A stretch of 64,000 nt of DNA from Mycolicibacterium tokaiense (lineage in GTDB: Bacteria > Actinomycetota > Actinomycetes > Mycobacteriales > Mycobacteriaceae), in assembly GCF_010725885.1 (NCBI RefSeq), contig NZ_AP022600.1, forward strand, positions 3,844,001 through 3,908,000, written 5' to 3'. This document shows, piece after piece, positions 44,861-53,095 of this stretch (within the stretch, counting starts at the first letter, position 1; each line of letters begins with the position of its first letter). The translations under genes were made by a program, and so were the position numbers. The notes under the pieces are model-generated. The model was not told the origin of the DNA, did no database searches, and worked only from the letters and a program-made list of their open reading frames with translations.

Positions 44861-46116
44861 GTGCTGTCTCGGAGGGTGACTGTTCGGTATCCACCAAGCC
44901 CAAGCTGCCCGGTGAAGTCTGGGTCCTGATCTTCTCCAATTTCGTCATCGCGCTCGGTTATGGCGTGGTGGCGCCGGTGCTGCCGGACTACGCCCGGCAC
45001 TTCGGGGTCAGCATCAGTGCTGCCACGTTTGTCATCACGGCGTTCGCGTTGATGCGTCTGGCGTTCGCGCCGGCCGCGGGCACGCTGATCCAGCGGTTGG
45101 GGGAGCGGCGCATCTACGTCGGCGGACTGCTGATCGTCGCGCTGTCCACCGGGGCGTGCGCGTTCGCCCAAACCTATTGGCAGCTGCTGTTGTTCCGTTC
45201 CCTCGGCGGCATCGGCTCCACCATGTTCTTCATCTCCGCGCTGGGGTTGATGATCCGGATCAGTCCAGACGACGCCCGCGGCCGGGTGGCCGGCATGTTC
45301 TCCTCGGCCTTCCTGGTGGGCTCGGTGGGTGGGCCGGTGCTGGGCAGTGTGACCGCCGGGCTGGGGCTCTCGGCGCCGTTTCTGATCTACGGCGCGGCGC
45401 TGCTGGTGGCCGCCGTGGTGGTGTTCGTCAGCCTGCGCAACTCCTCGCTGGCCGCCCCCGAAGCCGAGGTCACCGAAACGGTGTCGGTACGCCACGTGCT
45501 GCGCAACGGGGCCTACCGGGCGGCGCTGCTGTCGAACTTCGCGACCGGCTGGACAGCGTGGGGGCTGCGGGTGGCGCTGGTCCCGCTGTTCGTCACCGAG
45601 GTGCTGGACCGCGGCGCCGGGTTCGCCGGGCTGGCGCTGGCCACCTTCGCCATCGGCAACGTGTGTGCGGTGGTGCCCAGCGGCCGGATCTCCGACGCCG
45701 TGGGCCGCCGCTGGCTGCTGATCGTCGGTCTCACGGTGTCCGGGGTGGCGACGGCCGTGGTGGGGCTCAGCCACAACGTGGTGCTGTTCGTGGGCTCGGC
45801 CTTCGTGGCCGGCTTCGCCACCGGCATCTTCAGCTCCCCGCAGCAGGCCGCCGTGGCCGACATCATCGGGAGCAAGGCCCGCGGCGGCACCGCGGTCGCC
45901 ACGTTCCAGATGATGGCCGACGTCGGTTCCATCGGCGGTTCCCTGCTGGTGGGCCTGATCGCGCAGTACCTGTCGTTCGGGTGGGCGTTCCTGATCAGCG
46001 GGGTCATCCTGCTGCTGGCGGCGGTGGGCTGGCTGTTCGCCCCCGAGACCCGGCCGGAGCCGGCGCACACCCCGCCCCGGGCGCTCGGTCCAGAGGGCGG
46101 TGGCGAGATACCCTGA
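44857..46116 (+). CDS. MFS transporter, probable drug/solute efflux
   Basis: 419 residues with twelve helices of the DHA1-like type. The loop [17 protein letters not shown] gives the MFS motif A, and [18 protein letters not shown] and [20 protein letters not shown] give motifs B and C of exporters. The GTG overlaps the pgm stop (GTGA). Substrate unknown. Confidence 0.87.
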
Positions 46117-46172
46117 CCAGGCATTTTGGTTGGCGTTCATGCGGTGGTGTAGTTTCGTACCGCACGACGCAA

Positions 46173-46245
46173 GGGGCTATGGCGCAGTTGGTAGCGCACC
46201 ACACTGGCAGTGTGGGGGTCAGGGGTTCGAATCCCCTTAGCTCCA
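46173..46245 (+). tRNA. tRNA-Ala (anticodon GGC)
   Basis: 73 nt. Acceptor GGGGCTA pairs with TAGCTCC; the D stem is GCGC/GCGC; the anticodon stem CCACA/TGTGG encloses CTGGCAG with anticodon GGC at 34-36; T-arm AGGGG-TTCGAAT-CCCCT. The next three bases are CCC, so CCA is added after transcription. Confidence 0.96.
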
Positions 46246-46543
46246 CCCAAAACCGGGCGGAAACGCCTGATAGATCGCTCAGGCACAATCTGTGCATGCC
46301 GCGACAGCACATCGCGGACAGCACGCAATCGGCGCCAGTCTGGCTCAAGCACACCAAGCCGTCCCACGGACCACTCCAGCGGCCAAGACAACGCCGCCGT
46401 CATCGGCGCGCTACTCCCGGCCCTTCGCCTGGCGGACCACCGCCTGACGTCGGTGACGAGCTCGACGACGGAGCCCATTGAGCTTGAAGGCCGCCCGTGG
46501 GATCCTGCTATCCGGCTGATTCAGGACCTGCTAACTGTCCGAT
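46246..46543 (+). other. Gene-poor stretch after tRNA-Ala, possible gene remnant
   Basis: 298 bp with no convincing gene. On the plus strand, 46390-46551 codes a frame (AAVIGALLPALRLADHRLTS; ELEGRPWDPAIRLIQDLLTV) that looks protein-like with high third-position GC. It has no proper start and ends at TGA 46549-46551, overlapping the end of the next gene. It may be the tail of a lost gene. Confidence 0.3.
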
Positions 46544-47416
46544 TCAGCTGAAGTAGACGACCAGGACCGCGCCGTGAGCGTTCTCGCCTGCGCACCGCAC
46601 CGCATCCGGCCAAGCGTCGGTCACGGCGGGTCCGCATTGCATCACGTACCGCTGGTCAGTCACTGGGCTGTACGCGATGATCGTGGAGCCCGAGCTGCCG
46701 TACCAGGATGATCGGACGCTATCTGCGAACGCGCAGCTTGTGTCAGCAGAGACGACGCCGCTTATGCCCGATGGGCAGACTCTGATGGTCTCGACAGTAC
46801 CGGGAGTTGCTACTGGGGGAGGGGGCGGCGGTGGCGGCGGGGCCACCGGGGCCGGGGTTTCGTCAACGGCGAAAATGAATGCCCCCGGGGGTGCGTCCCA
46901 GAGAACGTTGTCGCCGTCGGCGGTGATGTCAATCGGGACGTCACGCTCAACGCCGTTGCCCGCATGCACCGTCGCGATGCCCTTGAACTCGTTGTCGGAT
47001 TTATGGACCGCAACAACGTCGACAACCCTGAGTCCGAGTTCTCTCAGGTCTTCGTCTTCGTCGAACGTCTCCTGCATCGAGGTCTTGACCGATGCTGCGA
47101 CCAGTTCCGTCGGAGGCTTGGTCGGGATAGGTGAGGGCGGGGACGCGACCACGCTCGGAACCACTGCCGGCGCACTGTTCTGGGCAGTCTCGGTGGGCCT
47201 GGTTACCGCGAAAATTGTTGCTGCGATGGCAATTACCGCGAAGCCGCCCGCTGCACCCAGCCACACTGGCCGTAATGTTCGCGCCTTCTGTGGCGCTGGC
47301 TCGGGGAATTCCTCGGGCTCCGGCGATATGGCGCCGTCCCATTTGAAGCCGTCCCAGTAGCGGGCTCCTGGGCCGCCTAAAGGGTCGGGATACCAGCCTG
47401 GTTGTTGTGCATTCAC
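46544..47416 (-). CDS. DUF2510-domain membrane protein with proline-rich linker
   Basis: 290 residues. The N-terminal DUF2510 motif is PGWYPDPLGGPGARYWDG; after an acidic/Pro stretch a single helix (about 51-70, GAAGGFAVIAIAATIFAV) crosses the membrane. Outside lies a DUF4333-like domain (AASVKTSMQETFDEDEDL; VDVVAVHKSDNEFKGIATV), a run of about ten Pro, and a C-terminal domain with three Cys (CPSGISG; CAFADS; CGPAVTDAW). The GTG at 47416 has GGGGGGAA upstream. Function unknown; mycobacterial relatives are cell-envelope proteins. Confidence 0.78.
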   Translation of the reverse strand: MNAQQPGWYPDPLGGPGARYWDGFKWDGAISPEPEEFPEPAPQKARTLRPVWLGAAGGFAVIAIAATIFAVTRPTETAQNSAPAVVPSVVASPPSPIPTKPPTELVAASVKTSMQETFDEDEDLRELGLRVVDVVAVHKSDNEFKGIATVHAGNGVERDVPIDITADGDNVLWDAPPGAFIFAVDETPAPVAPPPPPPPPPVATPGTVETIRVCPSGISGVVSADTSCAFADSVRSSWYGSSGSTIIAYSPVTDQRYVMQCGPAVTDAWPDAVRCAGENAHGAVLVVYFS

Positions 47417-47789
47417 ACGTTCCCCCCGTGGCGATGCGTCGCAATCTATTGACGATGAGTGGATCGTATGCCAGGGCTGCGTCCTGGGTGATTAGATCGT
47501 TCAACCGCTGGTGCTAGGGGCGTTTTGTCATCTCGTTCAGCACTGAATTTTTGTCGAACAGGCTGAGGATGCGGTCGAGGTGCACGACGTGAGCAGTGTC
47601 CGGCGCGTCGGCGATCAGTTGGGTGATCTTGCGGCGCTGCCGGGCGACGTTCATCCCGGGCTGCACGTGGCTCACGCCGGCGATGATGTCACTGCACCGG
47701 TATCTGGCACGAGCGCTTTTCCGGTGCCGGGCCGGGGTCGCGTAAGTTCTCTGGAGATCAACTCCACCTTGCAGTCGACGAAAGCCATC
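47417..47789. other. Intergenic region between DUF2510 and DUF3297 genes
   Basis: 373 bp. Besides a possible small frame on the minus strand (47514-47675) it should hold the DUF3297 promoter on the plus strand; GTAAGT-type sequence at 47742-47747 could be part of it. Nothing else stands out. Confidence 0.35.
47514..47675 (-). CDS. Possible small ORF or gene fragment
   Basis: 53 residues from GTG 47673-47675. The sequence (NVARQRRKITQLIADAPDTA; HVVHLDRILSLFDKNSVLNE) is charged, helix-forming and has normal codon bias, unlike most shadow frames. No family recognised and no clear ribosome-binding site. It may be a remnant. Confidence 0.3.
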   Translation of the reverse strand: MSHVQPGMNVARQRRKITQLIADAPDTAHVVHLDRILSLFDKNSVLNEMTKRP

Positions 47790-48059
47790 ATGTCCGAAGA
47801 GCAGAGCACCGACGTTCCTCCGAAGCACCTGTCCATCGATCCGCGCAGCGACTTCTACAACGAAGAGGCGCTCTTGCGCGATGTGGGCATCCGCTTCAAC
47901 GGTGTCGAGACCACCCACGTGCACGAGTACGACGTTGACGAGGGCTGGGTGCGGGTGGAAATTCCCACCGCCAAGGACCGCCGCGGCAACCCGATGGTCA
48001 TCAAGCGCAGCGGCACCGTCGAACCGTACTTCCGCTCCGCAGAACCCGCCGCGGAATAG
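47790..48059 (+). CDS. DUF3297 family protein
   Basis: 89 residues: HLSIDPRSDFYNEEALLRDV, GIRFNGVETTHVHEYDVDEG and KDRRGNPMVIKRSGTVEPYF are the conserved parts of this small soluble family. Function unknown. ATG 47790 is the only start that avoids an unrelated N-terminal extension. Convergent with the type III PKS gene, 6 bp apart. Confidence 0.82.
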   Translation: MSEEQSTDVPPKHLSIDPRSDFYNEEALLRDVGIRFNGVETTHVHEYDVDEGWVRVEIPTAKDRRGNPMVIKRSGTVEPYFRSAEPAAE

Positions 48060-48065
48060 GTCGCC

Positions 48066-49112
48066 TCACCACCGCAGCAGCACCAGTTCGACGCTGACGC
48101 CCGGCCCCAGCCCCACCATCAGACCGACTGAATCCGGCGGCGGGGGAGTTGCCAACGTCGACTCGAGGATGTGCAGCACCGACGCCGACGACAGGTTGCC
48201 CACCTGGGCCAGCGAACGGCGGCTGGACTCCACGGCACTGTCGGGCAACTTGAGGCTGTTCTGCACGGCGTCAATGACTTTGGGGCCGCCCGGGTGGCAG
48301 ATCCAGGTGGTGATGTCGTCCACCGTCAGGCCGTGTCTGGTCAGAAAGGCCGTGACGGTGCCGGCCAGGTGGTGCTGCACGGTGTCGGCCAGATCGGCCT
48401 GCAACACGATGCGGAACCCGTCGGCGCCCAGCCGCCACCCCAGGGAATCGATGCTGTCGGGGTACACCTCGCTGTGGGTGGCGACCACCCGCACGCCGCT
48501 GTCCCCACCCGTGGCCACCACCGCGGCGGCGCCGTCGCCGAACAGACCGCTGCTCACCAGATCTGCTGTCGTGACATCGGACATCGGCCAGCTCAACGAA
48601 CAGAGTTCGACGGCCAGTACAGCTGCGTGATGATCGGGCCACGCCAGCAGGTAGTCGTGCATCCGGGACAGCGCGGCAGCTCCCGCGACGCAACCCAAAC
48701 CGAAGACGGGTAGCCGCTTGATGTCCCGCCGCAGCCCCACGCGCTCGATCAACCGGGCATCCAGCGACGGCACGGTCACACCCGTCACCGAGGTGACGAT
48801 CAACAGGTCCAGGTCAGCGGCCGTCACACCTGCCGCCTCGAGTGCGCCTCGCAGCGCCTGCTCACCCAGCTCGGCGGCCTTGTCGAGGTAACACGCACCG
48901 GTGGCGTCGATGCCGCGGAGCCGGTCGTAATCGGCGATCGGCATCACGATGTGGCGGAACTGCACCCCGGCATGACGGTGCAGGCTCTCCAACAGCCCGC
49001 GCTGGTCGGCGCCCACCCCGCTGAGCTCGGCCACCTGAGCGGTCAGCTCCGCCTGCGGATACCGATGCGGCGGAAAAGCCGTTCGCACGCCGAGGATTCG
49101 GCTCTCACGCAT
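48066..49112 (-). CDS. Type III polyketide synthase
   Basis: 348 residues with the thiolase fold of chalcone/stilbene-type synthases. The catalytic triad is visible: Cys141 in GLGCVAGAA, His in WICHPGGPKVID and Asn in QVGNLSSASVLHIL. It would extend an acyl-CoA with malonyl-CoA and cyclise to a resorcinol, pyrone or similar ring. The ATG at 49110-49112 overlaps the UbiA gene's 3' end by 8 bp. In mycobacteria a type III PKS system makes polyketide quinones used as electron carriers at low oxygen; this set may be of that type. Confidence 0.9.
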   Translation of the reverse strand: MRESRILGVRTAFPPHRYPQAELTAQVAELSGVGADQRGLLESLHRHAGVQFRHIVMPIADYDRLRGIDATGACYLDKAAELGEQALRGALEAAGVTAADLDLLIVTSVTGVTVPSLDARLIERVGLRRDIKRLPVFGLGCVAGAAALSRMHDYLLAWPDHHAAVLAVELCSLSWPMSDVTTADLVSSGLFGDGAAAVVATGGDSGVRVVATHSEVYPDSIDSLGWRLGADGFRIVLQADLADTVQHHLAGTVTAFLTRHGLTVDDITTWICHPGGPKVIDAVQNSLKLPDSAVESSRRSLAQVGNLSSASVLHILESTLATPPPPDSVGLMVGLGPGVSVELVLLRW

Positions 49113-49983
49113 AGCCGACCACCACCAGCAACACCACGTCGACAGCGGCGATGCCGAACGCCGCGGCGAACGGAACCCGGCCTTTCCCCACGGCGCCGGC
49201 CACAGCCAGCAGCAGCGCCACGCCCAACCCGGCGACGGCCACCCAGTGAAAGCCAGACGCTGCCACCAGAAGCACGGATGCCGAGAGCAGCAGCACCAAC
49301 GCCACGATGCGGACCGCCCGGGCACCCCAGCGGGCGCCGACCAGCTGTGGCAATCCGCGCACCCCGGTCGCCCGGTCGGCGGCCAGATCGGGCAGGACGT
49401 TCGCGAAGTGTCCGCCCAGGCCCACCAGTGCGGCGGCCGCCGTGGCGTACCAGGCGGGCATCGGCTGGTCGGGCAGGGTGCTGGCCGCATAGGCGGGAAT
49501 GGGGCCGAAGCCGAGAATGAACATCAGCGCGGAGGCCGGCGTCGACTTCAGTCCCAGATTGTAGGCCCAGCCCGCGCCGATAATAAGGGCCAGCAGGGCC
49601 GCGGTCACCGCGCTGACCGCCAGCGCCGCCACGGCGGCAACCACCAACCCGACGACGGCCGCCAACCAGACCGCGCGCACGCTGACGACGCCGGCGGCGA
49701 CCGGCTTGTCCGTGCGCCCCGCGGCCGCGTCCCGCCCGGCGTCCATGGCGTCGTTCGACCAGCCGATGGACAGCTGCCCGGCCAGCATGGCCACGGCGGC
49801 GAGTGCGAGGTCGGCACTGAACGGGGCCAACAGCGTGGCCAGAATGGAGATGGCCAGCGACGGCCCCGGGTGGCCGGCGTTGACCAGGGCCCGGACCCGG
49901 GTGAGAGCATGGGCCGATGGGTGCGTGTGAACAGTGATGGTCGGCCTCCCGTCACGGCTGCGCAGAGCAGCAGAACAGCACAT
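49105..49983 (-). CDS. UbiA-family prenyltransferase
   Basis: About 292 residues with eight or nine helices. The first Asp-rich motif is WSNDAMDAGRDAAAGRTDKP and the second DLAADRATGVRGLPQ. It should transfer an isoprenoid chain to an aromatic or polyketide acceptor. The start is uncertain: ATG 49983 is used, ATG 50001 is possible, and no start is found nearer the first helix. It sits between the PKS gene (overlapping) and a divergent methyltransferase, so the acceptor is probably the PKS product (inference). Confidence 0.8.
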   Translation of the reverse strand: MCCSAALRSRDGRPTITVHTHPSAHALTRVRALVNAGHPGPSLAISILATLLAPFSADLALAAVAMLAGQLSIGWSNDAMDAGRDAAAGRTDKPVAAGVVSVRAVWLAAVVGLVVAAVAALAVSAVTAALLALIIGAGWAYNLGLKSTPASALMFILGFGPIPAYAASTLPDQPMPAWYATAAAALVGLGGHFANVLPDLAADRATGVRGLPQLVGARWGARAVRIVALVLLLSASVLLVAASGFHWVAVAGLGVALLLAVAGAVGKGRVPFAAAFGIAAVDVVLLVVVGYA

Positions 49984-50035
49984 CGGGGTGGACGTTGACA
50001 TGGTAGTCACATTCGATGGCATCAGGTTCTGAACG

Positions 50036-51082
50036 GTGAGGCTCGCTCTGCGCGGGGCCAATCCCGCCGAATGGCTGGCTCTGCGGGCCGGCATCGTTCC
50101 GACGGCCGCGGCCGAGGCCTGGGGCGGCATGGCGCTGTCCGCCGTGGTCATCACCGCGGTCCAGACCGGTATCGCCGCCCGGCTGGCGCAACAGCCGGCG
50201 ACGGCCGCTGAGCTGGCCGCGGACCTCGAGCTCGACCCGGTGCCCACCCGGTTGCTGCTGGACTGTCTGCGTTCCGGCGGGCATGTCAGGGTGCGCCGCG
50301 GCCGCTACCGATTGACGCGCTCGGCACGACGGTGGCTGGGCCCGGAATCCCCGTTGTCCGTGGCCCGGTATGTCGCCGGATCTGCCGACTACTGGTCGTG
50401 GTGGGCGCAGCTGGATGAGGTCACGCGCACCGGCCGCCCCACCGGGCACCACGCTGTGGAGCCCGACGACCCGTACTGGCACCGCTACATCCGCGGCCAA
50501 GCCGACCTCGCCCGTCTGAGCGCGGGCGAGGTGGCCAAAAAGCTTCGGCTGCCGGAAAACTCGCGAACACTGTTGGACCTCGGCGGAGGCCACGGTTGGT
50601 ATTCCGCGCAGCTGTGCCGTCGCCACCCGTCCCTGCACGCCACGGTGCTGGACCTGCCCGGCAGCGCGGCGGTCGGCCGGGAAGTCATAGCCGAGGCCGG
50701 TCTGTCGCACCTGGTGGCCCACCGTGAGGGCGACGTCACCACCGCCGACCTGGGCCAGGGGTTCGACGCCGTACTGTGCTTCAACCTGCTGCACCACCTG
50801 AGCTCCGAACAGATCGTGGATCTGTTCCGGCGGGTCCATCAGGCCTTGGCCCCCGGTGGGGTGTTCGCCGTCATGGATGCTTTCGCCGAACCGGGTCGAC
50901 GCGCGTCGGCGCAGGCGAACGTGCTCAGCTTGTTCGTTTACCTCAGCTCGGGAGCGCAGATACATCCGCCGCAGCAGCTGCATGACTGGTTGAGCGCTGC
51001 CGGATTCGGGGCACCGCGACGCATTCAGATCCTGCGCATTCCTGGCCAGGCGCTCTACGTGGTCAGCAAGAGCGGCGGCTGA
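50036..51082 (+). CDS. SAM-dependent O-methyltransferase
   Basis: 348 residues. An N-terminal winged-helix dimerisation domain (GIAARLAQQPATAAELAADL; RGRYRLTRSARRWL) is followed by a class I SAM fold with DLGGGHGWYSAQL (motif I) and AVLCFNLLHHLSSEQIVDLF. It is like the hydroxyneurosporene/polyketide O-methyltransferases. GTG at 50036. Divergent from the UbiA/PKS genes, 52 bp from the UbiA start used here. Confidence 0.87.
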   Translation: MRLALRGANPAEWLALRAGIVPTAAAEAWGGMALSAVVITAVQTGIAARLAQQPATAAELAADLELDPVPTRLLLDCLRSGGHVRVRRGRYRLTRSARRWLGPESPLSVARYVAGSADYWSWWAQLDEVTRTGRPTGHHAVEPDDPYWHRYIRGQADLARLSAGEVAKKLRLPENSRTLLDLGGGHGWYSAQLCRRHPSLHATVLDLPGSAAVGREVIAEAGLSHLVAHREGDVTTADLGQGFDAVLCFNLLHHLSSEQIVDLFRRVHQALAPGGVFAVMDAFAEPGRRASAQANVLSLFVYLSSGAQIHPPQQLHDWLSAAGFGAPRRIQILRIPGQALYVVSKSGG

Positions 51083-51085
51083 CAC

Positions 51086-51307
51086 TCACGCCACCGCAGG
51101 CGGGGTGCCCCAGACCTCGACGATCTCGCCGGTGCGCCGCAGTAGGACATAGCGGTAGTCGCCTTCGGTGGCCTTGGCCGACCATTCCTCGAACGCCTCC
51201 CTGGCCCCGTCTTCGTCGCCGTCGTAGACGCGGGTGGGCACCGGCGGTACACCCGTGTTGCCCGGGTTGTCGACTTCGCCGATCTGCACGCTCCACATCT
51301 CTGCCAT
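51086..51307 (-). CDS. Small conserved protein, unknown function
   Basis: 73 residues (EMWSVQIGEVDNPGNTGVPP; AREAFEEWSAKATEGDYRYV; LLRRTGEIVEVWG), acidic, soluble, predicted alpha/beta. ATG at 51305-51307. Similar short proteins are scattered in mycobacterial genomes. It converges on the methyltransferase, 3 bp apart. Confidence 0.65.
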   Translation of the reverse strand: MAEMWSVQIGEVDNPGNTGVPPVPTRVYDGDEDGAREAFEEWSAKATEGDYRYVLLRRTGEIVEVWGTPPAVA

Positions 51308-51350
51308 GCGTGCTCGGGTACCCGGACATCGGCGGGTGGAACATCGGCGG

Positions 51351-52454
51351 TCAATCGAAGATGATGACCGGTTTCAGCACCGTGCCCGCCGCGATGTCGG
51401 CCAGCGCGTCGTTGATGGCCTCGAATGGGTAGGTGGCAACCAGGCGCTCGAAGGGGAACATGCCGTCCCCCCACAGCGTCACCAACTCCGGGATGAAGGT
51501 CTGTGGATCGGCGTCGCCTTCGATCACCCCGGTCAGGGAACGCCCCATCAACAGGTGACCCTGGTTGATCGTGGTGTCGTTGAACGGCCCCTGCAATCCC
51601 AGGGTGGCGCAGGTTCCCGGTGAGCGCAGCACTGAGACCGCCTGCTGCACAACGGAACTGAGACCCACAGCGTCGACGCTGTGGTCGACGCCCCGCGGGC
51701 TGGCCGACAACACGGCCACCACCACGTCGCTGACCTCGGCGGGGTTGATCACGTGGGTGGCGCCCAACTCGGCGGCGACGGACAGGCGCTCGGCGTTGGT
51801 GTCGATGCCGATGATGCTGGTGCACCCGGCGACTTTGGCGGCCATCACGGCGCTGAGCCCCACCGCGCCCAGGCCGAAGACGGCGATGCTGTCACCGGGA
51901 TGCGGTCGCAGCACATTCAGCACGGCGCCCGCGCCGGTCTGCAGGCTGCAGGCCAGCGGGCCGAGCATCGTCAGAGGCAGCGATCGATCGACCTTGACGG
52001 CGTTGCGGGCGCTCGCCACAGCGTGCGTGCCGAAGGAAGACTGCCCGAACCAGTTGCCATGCACGGGTGCACCGGCCCGGGTCATGGTGGTGCTCCCGTC
52101 GCGGCGCACCCCTCGGTAGTTCAGCGCCGCGAAGCGCGCGCAGTAGGCGGGGTGACCCGAACGGCACTGTCGGCAGTCACGGCAGGACTCGAAGCTCACC
52201 ACCACGTGGTCGCCGGGCGACAGCGCGCTCGGCTCGGGCCCGGTCTCGACCACCACGCCGGACGCCTCGTGCCCCAGCACCGCGGGCAGCGGGAGCGGGA
52301 GGGCGCCGTGCAGCGCGGTCAGGTCGGTGTGGCAGATGCCGACGCCGGCGATCTTGACGAGGATCTCGTCGGCGACCAGCGGCCCGAATTCGACCTCGGC
52401 CATCGTCAAGGGGGCTCCGACGGATTCCAGGAGAGCTACACGACCGGATGTCAC
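51351..52454 (-). CDS. Zinc-dependent alcohol dehydrogenase (aryl-alcohol/AdhD-like)
   Basis: 367-residue MDR enzyme. Catalytic zinc ligands are in GICHTDLTAL and LGHEASGVVVETG; the structural zinc site is ESCRDCRQCRSGHPAYC; the nucleotide fold is FGLGAVGLSAVMAAK. The inserted segment NYRGVRRDGSTTM and the overall pattern suit benzyl-type or mycofactocin-linked alcohol dehydrogenases. GTG 52452-52454. The DDN-like gene lies 11 bp upstream and is likely co-transcribed. Confidence 0.88.
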   Translation of the reverse strand: MTSGRVALLESVGAPLTMAEVEFGPLVADEILVKIAGVGICHTDLTALHGALPLPLPAVLGHEASGVVVETGPEPSALSPGDHVVVSFESCRDCRQCRSGHPAYCARFAALNYRGVRRDGSTTMTRAGAPVHGNWFGQSSFGTHAVASARNAVKVDRSLPLTMLGPLACSLQTGAGAVLNVLRPHPGDSIAVFGLGAVGLSAVMAAKVAGCTSIIGIDTNAERLSVAAELGATHVINPAEVSDVVVAVLSASPRGVDHSVDAVGLSSVVQQAVSVLRSPGTCATLGLQGPFNDTTINQGHLLMGRSLTGVIEGDADPQTFIPELVTLWGDGMFPFERLVATYPFEAINDALADIAAGTVLKPVIIFD

Positions 52455-52465
52455 GGGCAGCCACC

Positions 52466-52984
52466 CTACCGGTTGGTTGGGTCGCCCGTCTCCTCGGTGA
52501 AGGCCAGCACCGGAATGCGGCGGTTCCCGGCGCGCTGCTCGTAGTCGGCGTACGACGGGATGAACCCGACCGCCAGGTCCCAGAGCCGGTCGCGCTCTGT
52601 GCCGGTGACCTCGATGCCTGTGAACGGTGCCGTGTACCCGCCTGCGCTGATGGTCACGTGCGGGTTGGCCAGCACGTTGTAGTACCAGGCGGGGTGGCGG
52701 GAGCCGCCGTAGTTGGACGCGATGACGATGACGCGGCCGTGGTCGGTGAAGTAGGTCAACGGGGTGGTGCGCGTTCGGCCCGTCTTCGAACCCCGGTGTT
52801 GCAACAGCAGTTCGGGCGTGACCAGGGCGGAGGAGACGCGGCCCCGGGAGATGCGCAGCAGGGTCGGGTCGATGCGCGGGGCCACGCGGCGGGCCAGCCA
52901 GCGACCCGGTGTGGTGCCGGTGACCCGGGCGCCGACTCTCAGCAGTGGCGAGCCGGCCGTCGGATCCACGTGAGGAATGCCCAT
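52466..52984 (-). CDS. Deazaflavin (F420)-dependent nitroreductase, DDN family
   Basis: 172 residues with the split-barrel fold of mycobacterial DDN/FDOR-A proteins. LLQHRGSKTGRTRTTPLTYF, VIVIASNYGGSRHPAWYYNV and LANPHVTISAGG are diagnostic. Family members reduce quinones or activate nitroimidazoles using F420H2. ATG 52982-52984. Divergent from lldD; two strong operators lie in the shared region. Confidence 0.88.
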   Translation of the reverse strand: MGIPHVDPTAGSPLLRVGARVTGTTPGRWLARRVAPRIDPTLLRISRGRVSSALVTPELLLQHRGSKTGRTRTTPLTYFTDHGRVIVIASNYGGSRHPAWYYNVLANPHVTISAGGYTAPFTGIEVTGTERDRLWDLAVGFIPSYADYEQRAGNRRIPVLAFTEETGDPTNR

Positions 52985-53016
52985 GGTCGCGACTATAGGA
53001 ACGCCGGACCTCTTGA

Positions 53017-53033
53017 GTGTGGTCGGGCCACAC
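53017..53033. promoter_or_regulatory. Operator copy 1 in the lldD/DDN promoter
   Basis: GTGTGGTCGGGCCACAC has perfect 6-bp arms. Its core TGGTCGGGCCA is one base off the FadR-type GntR consensus TNGTNNNACNA. Copy 2 starts exactly 21 bp further on. Confidence 0.75.
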
Positions 53034-53037
53034 GATA

Positions 53038-53054
53038 GTGTGGTCGGACCACAT
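53038..53054. promoter_or_regulatory. Operator copy 2 in the lldD/DDN promoter
   Basis: GTGTGGTCGGACCACAT repeats copy 1 with two changes; its core TGGTCGGACCA fits TNGTNNNACNA fully. The 21-bp repeat distance puts both sites on one face of the helix. Confidence 0.75.
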
Positions 53055-53095
53055 GCGAATCGGGTGATTTCCGGCCCGGCCCCAGCGAGGATGAA

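Noticed and set aside
46137..46478. Minus-strand frame containing GAKGIRTPDPHTAS
   Set aside because: Classic spurious translation of the tRNA-Ala gene on the other strand.
46173..47416. Prophage or integrative element at tRNA-Ala
   Set aside because: No integrase, phage gene or repeated tRNA end was seen in the window.
49246..49998. Plus-strand frame opposite the UbiA gene
   Set aside because: No hydrophobic helices or known motif; shadow of the prenyltransferase.
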